From NCBI GenBank assembly GCA_003451675.1, contig DMCY01000022.1, positions 1-47,261 on the forward strand: DNA of 47,261 nucleotides. Reading direction: 5' to 3'. The stretch is from Candidatus Atribacteria bacterium (GTDB lineage: Bacteria; Atribacterota; JS1; SB-45; 34-128). The translations under genes were made by a program, and so were the position numbers. This document shows positions 16,524 to 25,817 of this stretch, piece after piece (position 1 is the first letter of the stretch; each line of letters opens with the position of its first letter). A model generated the notes under the pieces. It was given only the letters and a program-made list of their open reading frames with translations, searched no databases and was not told the DNA's origin.

Positions 16524-19500
16524 ATGACAGAGAACCGTCCCCTGGTATGTTTTTTGGAGAGAATATGTCAGGAGAATTTAACCGGCAGTAAAAATTTAAT
16601 TATGCCTTCTTATTTGGATGGCAACACCTTTAAAAAGAGCCTATCCAGAGAGGGCTTTTTTGCGTTGAATCTAAATATTACTACCTTTTTTGACCTGGCT
16701 AGAGATTATTGTGATGATTATATCTCTAAAAATAGATTAAAAATTTTAGATAATTTTTTGGGCCAGATATTCCTGCTTCAAATTCTAAAGAAATTATCCC
16801 GAAATAAATTACTGGATTATTTTCAGCCTCCTGCCTTTTCTCCCGGAATCTGCCGCTCGATTTACCTGGCCATAAAAGAACTGAGAATAGCCGGATTCTC
16901 TTCCCGAAATTTCCCGCATCCTGCGATAGTTAACCCTAAAAAGAGTGAAGACCTGCTTAAGATAATGCAGGAGTATGAGAAAATATTAAGAGAACAAAAT
17001 TATATCGATGAGGCGGATATCTATCTTCAGGCAATTAAATATAAGAATAAATGCAAAAGGAAGAACCAGCAGGAAAAAGAGATATTCATCGTCCCCTCTA
17101 ATATGGAATTAAATTATCTGGAGGAAATCTTTTTCCGGGAGATTATATTGCCGGAAACCAAGGTTATCCCTTTGCCCGCCCCAAAAAACTTAAGTAAGCC
17201 CGCCTCTTTTTATTTTTCCGAATCTTATAAAGAAGGAGAAGAAGAAAATTACCCGGAAAAGCCGCTCGCCCTTGATTATTTATACGATATAGATAAGATG
17301 CCATCCAAATCCAACCTGCCCAAAAAACTTAATATTGAGTTAATCCAGTCCCACGGAGAATTTAATGAAGTAAAAATGATTATCCGAAAGATAAAATCCC
17401 AAAAGATTCCTTTAGATGAAGTGAGTATCTTTTATACTGTGCAGGAACCCTATTCCCAATATCTTTATCAGCTGTCCAGACAATATTCTTTTAATATTAC
17501 TTTTAGTAACGGGATAAGCATTAAAAATTCCTCTCCGGCGAAACTCTTTTTTGCCCTGATTGACTGGATACGGGATAATTATAGTATGGCAAAATTATAT
17601 TTTTTACTAACCGGAGGTAGTTTTGAGTTTAAAAACCTACAGTCAAATCCGGATGATACACCTACTCCCCAGCGAGTGGCCTCTTTACTGCGCAATTCTC
17701 CGATTGGGCGCAGGAGGAATCGATATATCAAAGGATTAGATTTAAGTATAAAACAGTTAAAAAGAGAGATTGAGCAGGTATCCAAAGACAGGCAAGAGAG
17801 ATACCGCAAAAAGATAAAAGACCTTCTCTGGACAAAAGAATTCATAACCCAAATTTTCCATGAATTACCTCAAGATAATTTTGATTATACCATCTCACCA
17901 AAGCAGCTTGCCCGGGGGCTTATAAATATTGTTACCGATTACAGCAAAATAGATGAAGATACCAATTTAGACGAAGAAGCGATAAAAAAAATAAAAGAAA
18001 GATTAACTATTTTAATCGAAAGCGATTATCCTCTTCTCGATATGCCCGTAAATAAAGCCCTCACCCTGATAGTTGATTTAATCAAAAATGAAAGGGTTAA
18101 TTGTTCGGAACCGAGAGGAGGCTGTTTACATACCGCCAGCTACAAAAAAGGAATTTGGCTTAACCGCCCTTATAATTTTATCGTGGGAATGGATTCTGCC
18201 AAATTTCCCGATTCAGCGCACGATGGCTCTATTTTACTGGATACCGAGAAAAAAAATACCGGCCGCATTAATCCCAACAAAGAAAAAGGCAAAGAAAACC
18301 AATATAAGATGCTTCAATTGCTTACTTCTCTTAAGGGTAAAATTATTCTTTCCTATTCCCATTTTGATACCCAAGGCAATCGGGAATTAGCCCCATCGAG
18401 CTTGATGCTGCAACTATACCGCTTAAAAACCGGGGATAAACAGAAAGATTATTCTGATTTTTACAACAGCTTTCAAGATACTTCCGGATTCATTCCCGGT
18501 CAGCCCCGGGAAATTCTTGATTCCGCAGACTGGTTCTTATATTCTGCAAGACATAACTTTTTGGATATTGCTCCCCTTTTTGAGCACCTTTACCCTGCCC
18601 TATCCGAAGGTTTTTACGCCGCCCGGCAGAGAGAAAAAGAAGAGCTTAACCGCTTTAACGGAAAAGTAAAAGTAGACCCTGAACAGGTAGACCCCCGTCT
18701 TAACCGGGGGTTGGTGGTATCAAGCTCCAGATTGGAATCGATTGCTTTTTGTCCTTATTTATATTTTCTAAAATATATCCTGAAAATAAAACCACCTCAA
18801 GAGATGATTGAAGACCCGGGGGTATGGTTGGACCCTTCGGAAAAAGGAATCCTGTTTCATCAAATTTTCGAGGAATTTTATAAAAAATTAAAGGAAATAT
18901 CACCAAACGGAACTTTTATTTCACCATCTTATGCCAACCACTGGCCTGTCTTAGAAGAGATTGCTCTTTCCCAGCTGGAACAAAAAAGAAAGAGGTTAGC
19001 CCCTCCTAATAATCTGGTTTACCAGCATGAAAGTAAAGAGGTACTGGATTCCTGCCGGTTCTTTCTACATTGCGAAGAAGAAAAATATAAAGGAGAGATA
19101 CCGGTTTATCTGGAACTTGCTTTTGGTACCCGGGATAACCAGAACGGGGAATTAGGCAAGAAAATAAAAGCAGTAGAACTAAATCTTCCCAGCGGTAAGT
19201 CGATCAGTTTTCAGGGGAAGATTGACCGTATAGATAAATTAGATGAGAATACTTATCGTATTATTGATTACAAAACCGGGACCCCTTATGGGTTTAGCCA
19301 GAGCAAATATTTTCAAAATGGAAAACAGATTCAGCACGCCCTCTATGCCTTATCTCTTAAAAAAATATTAGCTAAAGCCGGAATATCTGCCTTTCCCAAA
19401 ATCCAGAAAGCGGGTTATTATTTTCCCACATTAAATGGCCAGGGGAGGCAATATTTCTACGGAGAAGAAAGAAGAAACCAGGTATTGGAAATAATCGATT

Positions 19501-19688
19501 TATTGCTTGATATTGTTGCTCAGGGAAATTTTGCCATGATTCAAAAAGCGGATGATTTTATGTGTGCCGATTACCGGGATATCCTGGAACAAAATCAAGT
19601 GATGGAACTAAGCGGGAAAAATGCCGAAAAATATGATGAAGAACCGGCCCTTGATAATCTGAGGAGGCTGCAAGAAGAATATGAATAA
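16524..19688 (+). CDS. addB: AddB-like helicase-nuclease subunit
   Basis: A 1054-residue protein with an inactivated-helicase N-terminal half and a C-terminal PD-(D/E)xK nuclease: GILFHQIFEEFY, GKIDRID and Asp915-Tyr-Lys917 (IIDYKTG). With AddA it would resect double-strand breaks in a Chi-regulated way. The Fe-S staple of AddB needs four Cys. Cys743 (FCPY) is present, but near the C-terminus only Cys1014 remains (FMCADYRDIL) where C-x2-C-x5-C is expected, so the cluster is probably lost. The N-terminal MTENRPLVCF is REP-derived and nearly identical to that of the oxidoreductase at 13368. A weak GAAGGG lies about 12 bases upstream. The gene overlaps addA by 8 bp. Confidence 0.82.
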   Translation: MTENRPLVCFLERICQENLTGSKNLIMPSYLDGNTFKKSLSREGFFALNLNITTFFDLARDYCDDYISKNRLKILDNFLGQIFLLQILKKLSRNKLLDYFQPPAFSPGICRSIYLAIKELRIAGFSSRNFPHPAIVNPKKSEDLLKIMQEYEKILREQNYIDEADIYLQAIKYKNKCKRKNQQEKEIFIVPSNMELNYLEEIFFREIILPETKVIPLPAPKNLSKPASFYFSESYKEGEEENYPEKPLALDYLYDIDKMPSKSNLPKKLNIELIQSHGEFNEVKMIIRKIKSQKIPLDEVSIFYTVQEPYSQYLYQLSRQYSFNITFSNGISIKNSSPAKLFFALIDWIRDNYSMAKLYFLLTGGSFEFKNLQSNPDDTPTPQRVASLLRNSPIGRRRNRYIKGLDLSIKQLKREIEQVSKDRQERYRKKIKDLLWTKEFITQIFHELPQDNFDYTISPKQLARGLINIVTDYSKIDEDTNLDEEAIKKIKERLTILIESDYPLLDMPVNKALTLIVDLIKNERVNCSEPRGGCLHTASYKKGIWLNRPYNFIVGMDSAKFPDSAHDGSILLDTEKKNTGRINPNKEKGKENQYKMLQLLTSLKGKIILSYSHFDTQGNRELAPSSLMLQLYRLKTGDKQKDYSDFYNSFQDTSGFIPGQPREILDSADWFLYSARHNFLDIAPLFEHLYPALSEGFYAARQREKEELNRFNGKVKVDPEQVDPRLNRGLVVSSSRLESIAFCPYLYFLKYILKIKPPQEMIEDPGVWLDPSEKGILFHQIFEEFYKKLKEISPNGTFISPSYANHWPVLEEIALSQLEQKRKRLAPPNNLVYQHESKEVLDSCRFFLHCEEEKYKGEIPVYLELAFGTRDNQNGELGKKIKAVELNLPSGKSISFQGKIDRIDKLDENTYRIIDYKTGTPYGFSQSKYFQNGKQIQHALYALSLKKILAKAGISAFPKIQKAGYYFPTLNGQGRQYFYGEERRNQVLEIIDLLLDIVAQGNFAMIQKADDFMCADYRDILEQNQVMELSGKNAEKYDEEPALDNLRRLQEEYE
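16525..16547 (-). repeat. REP copy C (GGTTCTCT type)
   Basis: Reverse-oriented REP, reading TGACAGAGAACCGTCCCC on the plus strand. It supplies the first codons of the AddB-like protein. The flanks AAAAA and GTATGTTTTT are shared with copy B. Confidence 0.85.
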
Positions 19689-22600
19689 TCATCCCCCCAA
19701 AGAATTAATTGACCGGAAAGCTCGAGAAAAAATTATTAAAGAATTAAACCGCAATGTTTTAGTTGAAGCAAGTGCCGGGTCGGGCAAGACTTCCAGCCTG
19801 ATTCATCGCATGGCTGCTCTGATTAAATCGGGAAAGTTCAAGGTAGATGAAATTGCCGCCATTACCTTTACCAGGAAAGCGGCTATTGAGTTGAAGGAAC
19901 GATTCCAACAAAAAATTGAAGACAGTTTCAGGGAAACCGAAGACGAAAAAGAAAAGGTTTATTTTAGAGAGGCCCTTTCTAATCTGGAACAGTGTTATCT
20001 GGGGACTATTCATTCTTTTTGTGCCCGCCTATTAAGGGAAAGGCCGATTGAAGCCGGACTTGATCCGGAATTTGCCGAACTTGATGACCTTGATGATACT
20101 TTATTAAAAGAAGAAGCCTGGGAAAGATATCTACTTAATCTTAAGATAGAAGAATCCCCTTCTCTGATACATCTGGAAGAATTAGGCATAAAACCTTCCG
20201 AACTTGCGGATTGTTATAAAACGATTTGCACTTATCCGGAGGTCAAGCCCGTCTTTCCGGCATCACCAAAACCAAATTTAAAAGAAGCCGTCAGAAAGAT
20301 TATTTCTTTTAGCGAGGAAGCCAGCCAATATATTCCGGACGAAGAACCGAAAATGGGCTATGATAATTTACAGGAAGCAGTCTTAAGCGTAAAGAGGGTG
20401 AAGGGTTTTTATGATTTTATTAAAGAAGATTATAATAAGATAAAATTATTAGAAAATTTTTCCAAAGCAGAAAAGGTAACTTTAAACCGATGGGCTTCCA
20501 AAGAAAAGGCAAAAGAGTACAGAGATGCCCTTGTTTTAGAGCTTCAGGAAAAAGTTATTAATCCAACCCTCCAGCAATGGCGGGAATACTGCTACGCCGA
20601 TACCATCAAATTTGTTCTGCCGGCGGTAGAGTATTATCACGAATTGCGCCGGAAGGTTTCGATGCTTAATTTTCAGGATTTACTATTAAAGACCTCTTGC
20701 CTGTTAAGGGATTATCCCGAGGTACGCCAATATTTTCAGCAAAAATATAAGTGCCTGCTGGTAGATGAATTTCAGGATACCGACCCTATTCAGGCAGAAA
20801 TAATCTTTTATCTTACCGGCCAGGATGTTTATGAAAAGAACTGGCAGAAATTAATACCGCGCCCCGGTTCCTTATTTGTGGTAGGAGACCCCCAGCAGTC
20901 CATCTACCGCTTCCGGCGGGCTGATATTGCCATCTATAATCTGGTAAAGGAGTTGTTGGAAAAAAGCGGAGGAGAGGTTTTAAAATTACAGACCAATTTC
21001 CGCTCACTGCATTCTATCGGTTCTTATCTCAATCCCATATTTGAGGAGCTATTTTCAAGCGGTCAGGGAAAATTCCAGGCCGTATATTCACCGATGCAGA
21101 CCGTTTGGGAAGATAGTCCGCAATATCTTTCCGGAGTAAAGCAGCTGATTATTTCCAAAGAGAGCAATAAAAATAATACTATCCGGCAGGATGCTCAATC
21201 TATCGCCCGAGTCATTCGCGATATGGTCGATAAGGGATTTGAATTAGTGCGGACAGAAGAAGAGATAAAGTCAGGAATCTCACCTAAAGTAACCTATAAG
21301 GATTTTATGATTCTTCTGCGCTACAGAAGCAGGATGGATATCTATGCCCGCACTCTGGCAGAACAGGGAATACCTTTTACGGTTTCGGGTTATGCCTCTT
21401 TAAATGAATCTCAGCAGATAAAAGAGCTGTTAAAGCTCTTCCGCTTGCTGAGAGATATAGAAAATCAGGTGCTTATTGTCGCTGTCTTGCGGGGAATATT
21501 CTTTGGATTTTCTGATGATGATTTATACCAATTTAAAGTAGCAGGCGGGGAATTTGATTTTTATGAAAAAATACCGGAAAAATTAAACCTTAAACTAAGG
21601 GAGAATTTTGATAGAGCTTTTTGCCGGTTAAGACAATTTCATCTGTGGACTCAAAAACTGCCGCCGGTTACGGCAATGGAAAAGATTATTATTGATTCAG
21701 GCTTGCTTTCCCATTCATCTTTAGAGGGTTACAATCTAAATAAATGCGGGGAACTTTATTTTATTCTGGAGAGATTAAGAAAAACGGAGGCGGGAGAAGT
21801 TGTAGGGTTTGCCTCAATGGTAGACCAATTGGAAAAGATGCTGGAGGCCGGGGTCGAAGAGGAGCTGGATATCCTGACCGAAGAAAATACGGTCCGGATT
21901 ATGAATCTACACAAAGCCAAAGGGCTGGAATCCCCGGTGGTATTTTTAGCCATTCCTTACAATCCCACTACCCATGAACCAACTTATTATATTGAAAGGA
22001 CAGGGCAGGAACCGTATGGTCATTTTTTAGTCTCCCGTTCTAATACTTATAACAAGGGTAAAGGGAAACGGCTGGCCCAACCCAAAAATTGGGAGGAGTA
22101 TTGCCGGCTTGAGGCATCTTATAATGAAGCAGAAGATATACGCCTGCTCTATGTAGCGGCTACCCGAGCCAAGAATCTCCTGGTTATCAGTAGTTTAAAT
22201 CATAAGAGTAATAAGAGCAATCCCTGGCTGCCTTTATTGAAAGATATTAAAGAAGAGATGAATATTACTGTTCCGGAAGCAGGATTGCCCGAGGGAGAAG
22301 CGAAGGAAAAAGAAAAGCAAGTGGAAAAGGGAGAGGAATCTTTATTTGATAGTTATAAGGAGATTCAAAAAGAATGCGGGCAATGGGTGAAAGATTTATC
22401 AAAAAGCAGTTATTTTGAAAAAACACCGACTGATTTTAAAGATGAAGAAAAACACCGAAAGATTGCCACGGTTGATGTGGGCGGAGCGGCCTGGGGGAGT
22501 GTTGTTCATAAAATCTTTGATTATTTAATTAAAGAAGACCCCGATGAACAGTTATTGTCTTTACATGCGGGAAAAGCCCTGGAAGAACAGGGGGTATCCC

Positions 22601-22977
22601 TAAAGAGAAAAGAGGAATTGGCGGGGATTATCCGAAAATTTAAAGAGAGCGATTTATATCAGCGCCTAAAAAAAGCCGAACTTAAATATAGTGAAGTTCC
22701 CTTTACCATAAATATTGAGCCCACTCATCCTCTTTATGACGAATTAGCCGGACAGGATTCCCGCCCGGTGATTCTATCCGGAACTATCGATCTGGTCTTT
22801 AAAGAAGCCGATGGCTGGATAGTAGTGGATTATAAGACCGATAAACCAAAAAATAAGAAGGATTACCCAAAATTAGCCGAGGTCTATCAAAAGCAGATTG
22901 CTATTTACAGCCGGGTATGGCAGGAAATCACCGGAGAACAAGTGAAGCAAAGCAGTATATATTTTGTAGGAAAGTAA
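19681..22977 (+). CDS. addA: AddA-like UvrD-family helicase-exonuclease
   Basis: A 1098-residue superfamily 1A helicase fused to a PD-(D/E)xK nuclease. Walker A is at residues 30-37 (ASAGSGKT). Further motifs are ITFTRKAAIEL, TIHSFCARLL, LVDEFQDTD (Walker B), VVGDPQQSIYRFR, LQTNFRS, MNLHKAKGLE and LLYVAATRAKN. The nuclease motif is GTIDLVF then VVDYKTD near the end. It unwinds and cuts DNA ends with AddB for recombination repair. GAGGAGG about 12 bases upstream lies inside addB. The stop TAA runs directly into REP copy D. Confidence 0.93.
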   Translation: MNNHPPKELIDRKAREKIIKELNRNVLVEASAGSGKTSSLIHRMAALIKSGKFKVDEIAAITFTRKAAIELKERFQQKIEDSFRETEDEKEKVYFREALSNLEQCYLGTIHSFCARLLRERPIEAGLDPEFAELDDLDDTLLKEEAWERYLLNLKIEESPSLIHLEELGIKPSELADCYKTICTYPEVKPVFPASPKPNLKEAVRKIISFSEEASQYIPDEEPKMGYDNLQEAVLSVKRVKGFYDFIKEDYNKIKLLENFSKAEKVTLNRWASKEKAKEYRDALVLELQEKVINPTLQQWREYCYADTIKFVLPAVEYYHELRRKVSMLNFQDLLLKTSCLLRDYPEVRQYFQQKYKCLLVDEFQDTDPIQAEIIFYLTGQDVYEKNWQKLIPRPGSLFVVGDPQQSIYRFRRADIAIYNLVKELLEKSGGEVLKLQTNFRSLHSIGSYLNPIFEELFSSGQGKFQAVYSPMQTVWEDSPQYLSGVKQLIISKESNKNNTIRQDAQSIARVIRDMVDKGFELVRTEEEIKSGISPKVTYKDFMILLRYRSRMDIYARTLAEQGIPFTVSGYASLNESQQIKELLKLFRLLRDIENQVLIVAVLRGIFFGFSDDDLYQFKVAGGEFDFYEKIPEKLNLKLRENFDRAFCRLRQFHLWTQKLPPVTAMEKIIIDSGLLSHSSLEGYNLNKCGELYFILERLRKTEAGEVVGFASMVDQLEKMLEAGVEEELDILTEENTVRIMNLHKAKGLESPVVFLAIPYNPTTHEPTYYIERTGQEPYGHFLVSRSNTYNKGKGKRLAQPKNWEEYCRLEASYNEAEDIRLLYVAATRAKNLLVISSLNHKSNKSNPWLPLLKDIKEEMNITVPEAGLPEGEAKEKEKQVEKGEESLFDSYKEIQKECGQWVKDLSKSSYFEKTPTDFKDEEKHRKIATVDVGGAAWGSVVHKIFDYLIKEDPDEQLLSLHAGKALEEQGVSLKRKEELAGIIRKFKESDLYQRLKKAELKYSEVPFTINIEPTHPLYDELAGQDSRPVILSGTIDLVFKEADGWIVVDYKTDKPKNKKDYPKLAEVYQKQIAIYSRVWQEITGEQVKQSSIYFVGK

Positions 22978-23000
22978 CACAGGGGACGGTTCTCTGTATC
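22976..23000 (+). repeat. REP copy D (GGTTCTCT type)
   Basis: AACACAGGGGACGGTT followed by CTCTGTATC. It starts within the addA stop codon and is inverted relative to copy E across RAYT 2. Confidence 0.87.
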
Positions 23001-23071
23001 AAAAGATAAAGATATAGTAATATGATATAATATTAAATATAAAATAAATTAAAGGTAGAACGAAGATTATT

Positions 23072-23881
23072 ATGCCAAGAAAAGCTCGAAAATTAAGTTC
23101 AACAAATATTTATCATGTAATGATTCGTGGTAATCGAAAACAAGATATATTTTTAGAAGATGAGGATAGATTCAAGTTCATAAAAGTACTGAAAAAAGTA
23201 AAACAGAAAAAGGAATATATACTTTATGCTTACTGTTTAATGAATAATCATGTCCATCTGTTAATTAAAGAAAAAGATGAGCAACTTTCCCAGACAATGA
23301 AAAGAATAAATGTAAGCTATGTTACCTACTTCAATCAGAAATATCAGCAGATTGGTCATCTTTTTCAAGATCGTTTTAAAAGCGAACCCATTGAAGATGA
23401 GAATTATTTATTGGCAGTGCTGAGTTATATTCATAACAATCCTTTAAATGCCTTTATTGTTAAAAACTTAGAAGAATATACTTGGAGCAGTTACTGTTTG
23501 TACATTAAAGAATTACCACAGAATAATTTTTTAATTGAGCGTGAAGATATCTTATCTTTATTTTCTCCAGATAAAGACCAAGCGATTGATTTATTTGTTC
23601 GATACCATCGTCAGAATAAACTAGAAAAAAGCAATATTATTGAATTACCAGAAGAAGACGAGAAACATGGTCACAGTTTGATTAATGAGAAAGGAGCAAA
23701 GCAATATATCCAAAATTATTTTAAAGAATATCGTTTTGATTTATCTAATTTAAGAGAAAGAAAGTATCAATCTCATAGAAACAAACTGATTAGTTATTTA
23801 AAATTAAATTCTACTTTATCCATTCGAGGAATAGCAAATATTTTGGGAGTTAGCACGGTAACAGTTCAAGGAATAAAATAA
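23072..23881 (+). CDS. REP-associated tyrosine transposase (RAYT 2)
   Basis: A 269-residue RAYT with the same layout as RAYT 1: His60-x-His62 (MNNHVHLL), Tyr119 (SYIHNNPLNA) and a C-terminal helix-turn-helix (LSIRGIANILGVSTVTV). It opens MPRKARKLSSTNIYHVM. The two RAYTs share many blocks (YAYCLMNNH, RINxxY, GHxFQxRFxSEP) but differ through the linker and tail, so they are not a recent duplication. REP copies D and E, both of the GGTTCTCT subtype, lie about 75 bases upstream and 7 bases downstream. A TATAAT-like box precedes it near 23023-23030; the RBS is weak (AAAGG). Confidence 0.9.
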   Translation: MPRKARKLSSTNIYHVMIRGNRKQDIFLEDEDRFKFIKVLKKVKQKKEYILYAYCLMNNHVHLLIKEKDEQLSQTMKRINVSYVTYFNQKYQQIGHLFQDRFKSEPIEDENYLLAVLSYIHNNPLNAFIVKNLEEYTWSSYCLYIKELPQNNFLIEREDILSLFSPDKDQAIDLFVRYHRQNKLEKSNIIELPEEDEKHGHSLINEKGAKQYIQNYFKEYRFDLSNLRERKYQSHRNKLISYLKLNSTLSIRGIANILGVSTVTVQGIK

Positions 23882-23887
23882 TAAAAT

Positions 23888-23912
23888 GATACAGAGAACC
23901 GTCCCCTGTATC
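23888..23912 (-). repeat. REP copy E (GGTTCTCT type)
   Basis: GATACAG and CTGTATC flank the core, so this copy folds into a nearly full-length hairpin. It is inverted relative to copy D. Confidence 0.87.
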
Positions 23913-23937
23913 AGAGATGGGGTGAGAATGCTTTAAA

Positions 23938-25740
23938 ATGAAAATTCAAATAAAATATTTAAATGGTATTCGATTTAAACGTTTTATTATAAATTCTGCC
24001 CAACGAATAAATCAGATGGAACAGTATCTGAATGATATTAATGTTTTTCCGGTAGCCGATGGGGACACAGGTACTAATATGGCAGCTACTATGAACAGCA
24101 TTGTAAAAGGGATAAAAAAATGTAAGGAATCTTCTTTTGCCAGAATTAGTAGTATCATTGCTGATTCGGCTTTGGCCGGGGCACGCGGTAACTCCGGAGC
24201 TATCTTAGCTCAATTTTTTCAGGGTCTGGCAGAAGCAACTCGGGGTAAAGTTCGTCTCTCAACAGAAACTTTTGCCCAAGCTGCCACTAAAGCGGCGGAG
24301 CAAGCCAGGAAAGCTATTTCTCATCCTCAAGAAGGCACGATTATTACAGTAATGAAAGATTGGGCAAACTATCTTACCGAACATGCTTCTCACACTCCTG
24401 ATTTTGTCGAACTCTTTAAAAAATCATTATCTAAAGCAAAGGATTCCCTGGCTAAAACACCCGATAAACTCCTGATATTAAGAAAGTCAGGCGTAGTCGA
24501 TGCCGGAGCCCAGGGTTTTGTTAATATATTAGAGGGGATAGTTAATTTTATTGAATATGGTAAAATTAAATCATTAAAAGCAATTACTTCTACTACCAAT
24601 AAAATGAGGAGTTTTAATTTAGATAAAGTTGATTCCGGAATTAATTTTCAATTTTGTGCTGAATGCTTACTTGAAGGAATTGGCATAGACCTGAGGACAA
24701 TCAAACAAAAACTTTCTTTTTTAGGGGATTCATTAATTGTTGCCGGTTCTAAAAATAAAGCCCATATCCATATTCACACTGATAAACCAGAAAGGGTTTT
24801 TTCTGTTCTATCCGAATATGGCACTATAGTGAAAACTAAAGTTGATGATATGCACAAACAGCACACTAAGATTAAACTTGATGTTCAAAAAAGTATCGGG
24901 TTAGTTACTGATTCAACCTGTGATTTACCACAAGAGTTAATTAAGAAGTATAATATTCAGATTGTGCCTATAGTGATTCAAGCGGGAGAAAAGAGTTATT
25001 TAGACCAGGTAGATATTAAACCAAAAGATTTTTGTTATCTTTTACAGACTTCTAACAAAAAAATATCTACCTCTCAACCTCCTCCAGCTTCTTTTACAGA
25101 AATTTATAATAGAATTGCAATAAAATACGAATCTATAATCTCCTTACATATTTCGGAAAAGTTAAGCGGAACGATTCAGGGTGCACGTATGGGTTGTAAA
25201 GGTATGGAGTATGTTAATAAAATTCATATTATCGATAGTAAAACAAGTTCAGTTGCTTTAGGGTTGTTAGTTGCTGAGGCAGCTCAATTAATTCAAGAAA
25301 GGTGTAAGCTTGAAGAAATTATTAACCGATTAAAAATTGCCGCTGACAATGTTAAAATCTTTATCAGTATACCTACCTTAAAATATCTGATGCGTAGTGG
25401 GCGCCTGAGTAAAACTAAAGGACTTTTGGGTACGCTTCTTAATTTGAAACCCATTTTGACTGTAAATTCTGATGGCAATATTGTCGAGGCAGCTAAAGTG
25501 ATTGGGCAAAAAAGAGTAGTGCATAAAACTTTAGATTTGGCTATTAAATTTGCTAAAAGCGTTAAAAATCCCCGTTTTGCCATTGCTCATGTAGCAGTGC
25601 CAGAACTGGCTCAATGGTATGGCTACAAAATTCGCACCGTTTTTAATTCTTCAAAAGTAATGATTGCCGAAGCATCACCGGCTTTGAGCGTACACATTGG
25701 CATTGGCGGGGCTGCTATTGCAGTCCTGGGGGATTCTTAA
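23938..25740 (+). CDS. DhaL-DegV fusion (fatty-acid kinase FakA/FakB-like)
   Basis: Residues about 1-205 are a DhaL/DAK2 kinase domain: VADGDTGTNM with Asp41 and Asp43 for Mg-ATP, then GARGNSGAILAQF and DAGAQGFV. A middle domain (about 235-310) contains AHIHIHTD. Residues from about 320 are a DegV fatty-acid-binding domain (GLVTDSTCDLPQEL, STSQPPPASF, LMRSGRLSK). In Staphylococcus the FakA kinase and FakB carrier are separate proteins that phosphorylate fatty acids for phospholipid synthesis. Here the DegV part replaces or extends the C-terminus. GGGGTGAG lies 11 bases before the ATG, and a three-codon ATG-CTT-TAA ends one base before it. Confidence 0.85.
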   Translation: MKIQIKYLNGIRFKRFIINSAQRINQMEQYLNDINVFPVADGDTGTNMAATMNSIVKGIKKCKESSFARISSIIADSALAGARGNSGAILAQFFQGLAEATRGKVRLSTETFAQAATKAAEQARKAISHPQEGTIITVMKDWANYLTEHASHTPDFVELFKKSLSKAKDSLAKTPDKLLILRKSGVVDAGAQGFVNILEGIVNFIEYGKIKSLKAITSTTNKMRSFNLDKVDSGINFQFCAECLLEGIGIDLRTIKQKLSFLGDSLIVAGSKNKAHIHIHTDKPERVFSVLSEYGTIVKTKVDDMHKQHTKIKLDVQKSIGLVTDSTCDLPQELIKKYNIQIVPIVIQAGEKSYLDQVDIKPKDFCYLLQTSNKKISTSQPPPASFTEIYNRIAIKYESIISLHISEKLSGTIQGARMGCKGMEYVNKIHIIDSKTSSVALGLLVAEAAQLIQERCKLEEIINRLKIAADNVKIFISIPTLKYLMRSGRLSKTKGLLGTLLNLKPILTVNSDGNIVEAAKVIGQKRVVHKTLDLAIKFAKSVKNPRFAIAHVAVPELAQWYGYKIRTVFNSSKVMIAEASPALSVHIGIGGAAIAVLGDS

Positions 25741-25744
25741 AAAA

Positions 25745-25767
25745 TGACAGAGGACCGTCCCCTGGCA
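25745..25767 (-). repeat. REP copy F (GGTCCTCT type)
   Basis: Reverse-oriented copy. As with B and C it follows AAAAA and gives an ATG at 25744, here opening a 16-codon frame (MTEDRPLAFFCPVGQN) that stops before tldD. Confidence 0.85.
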
Positions 25768-25817
25768 TTTTTCTGTCCAGTGGGACAAAATTAATAGAGG
25801 AAGGAGTTATTTATGAG

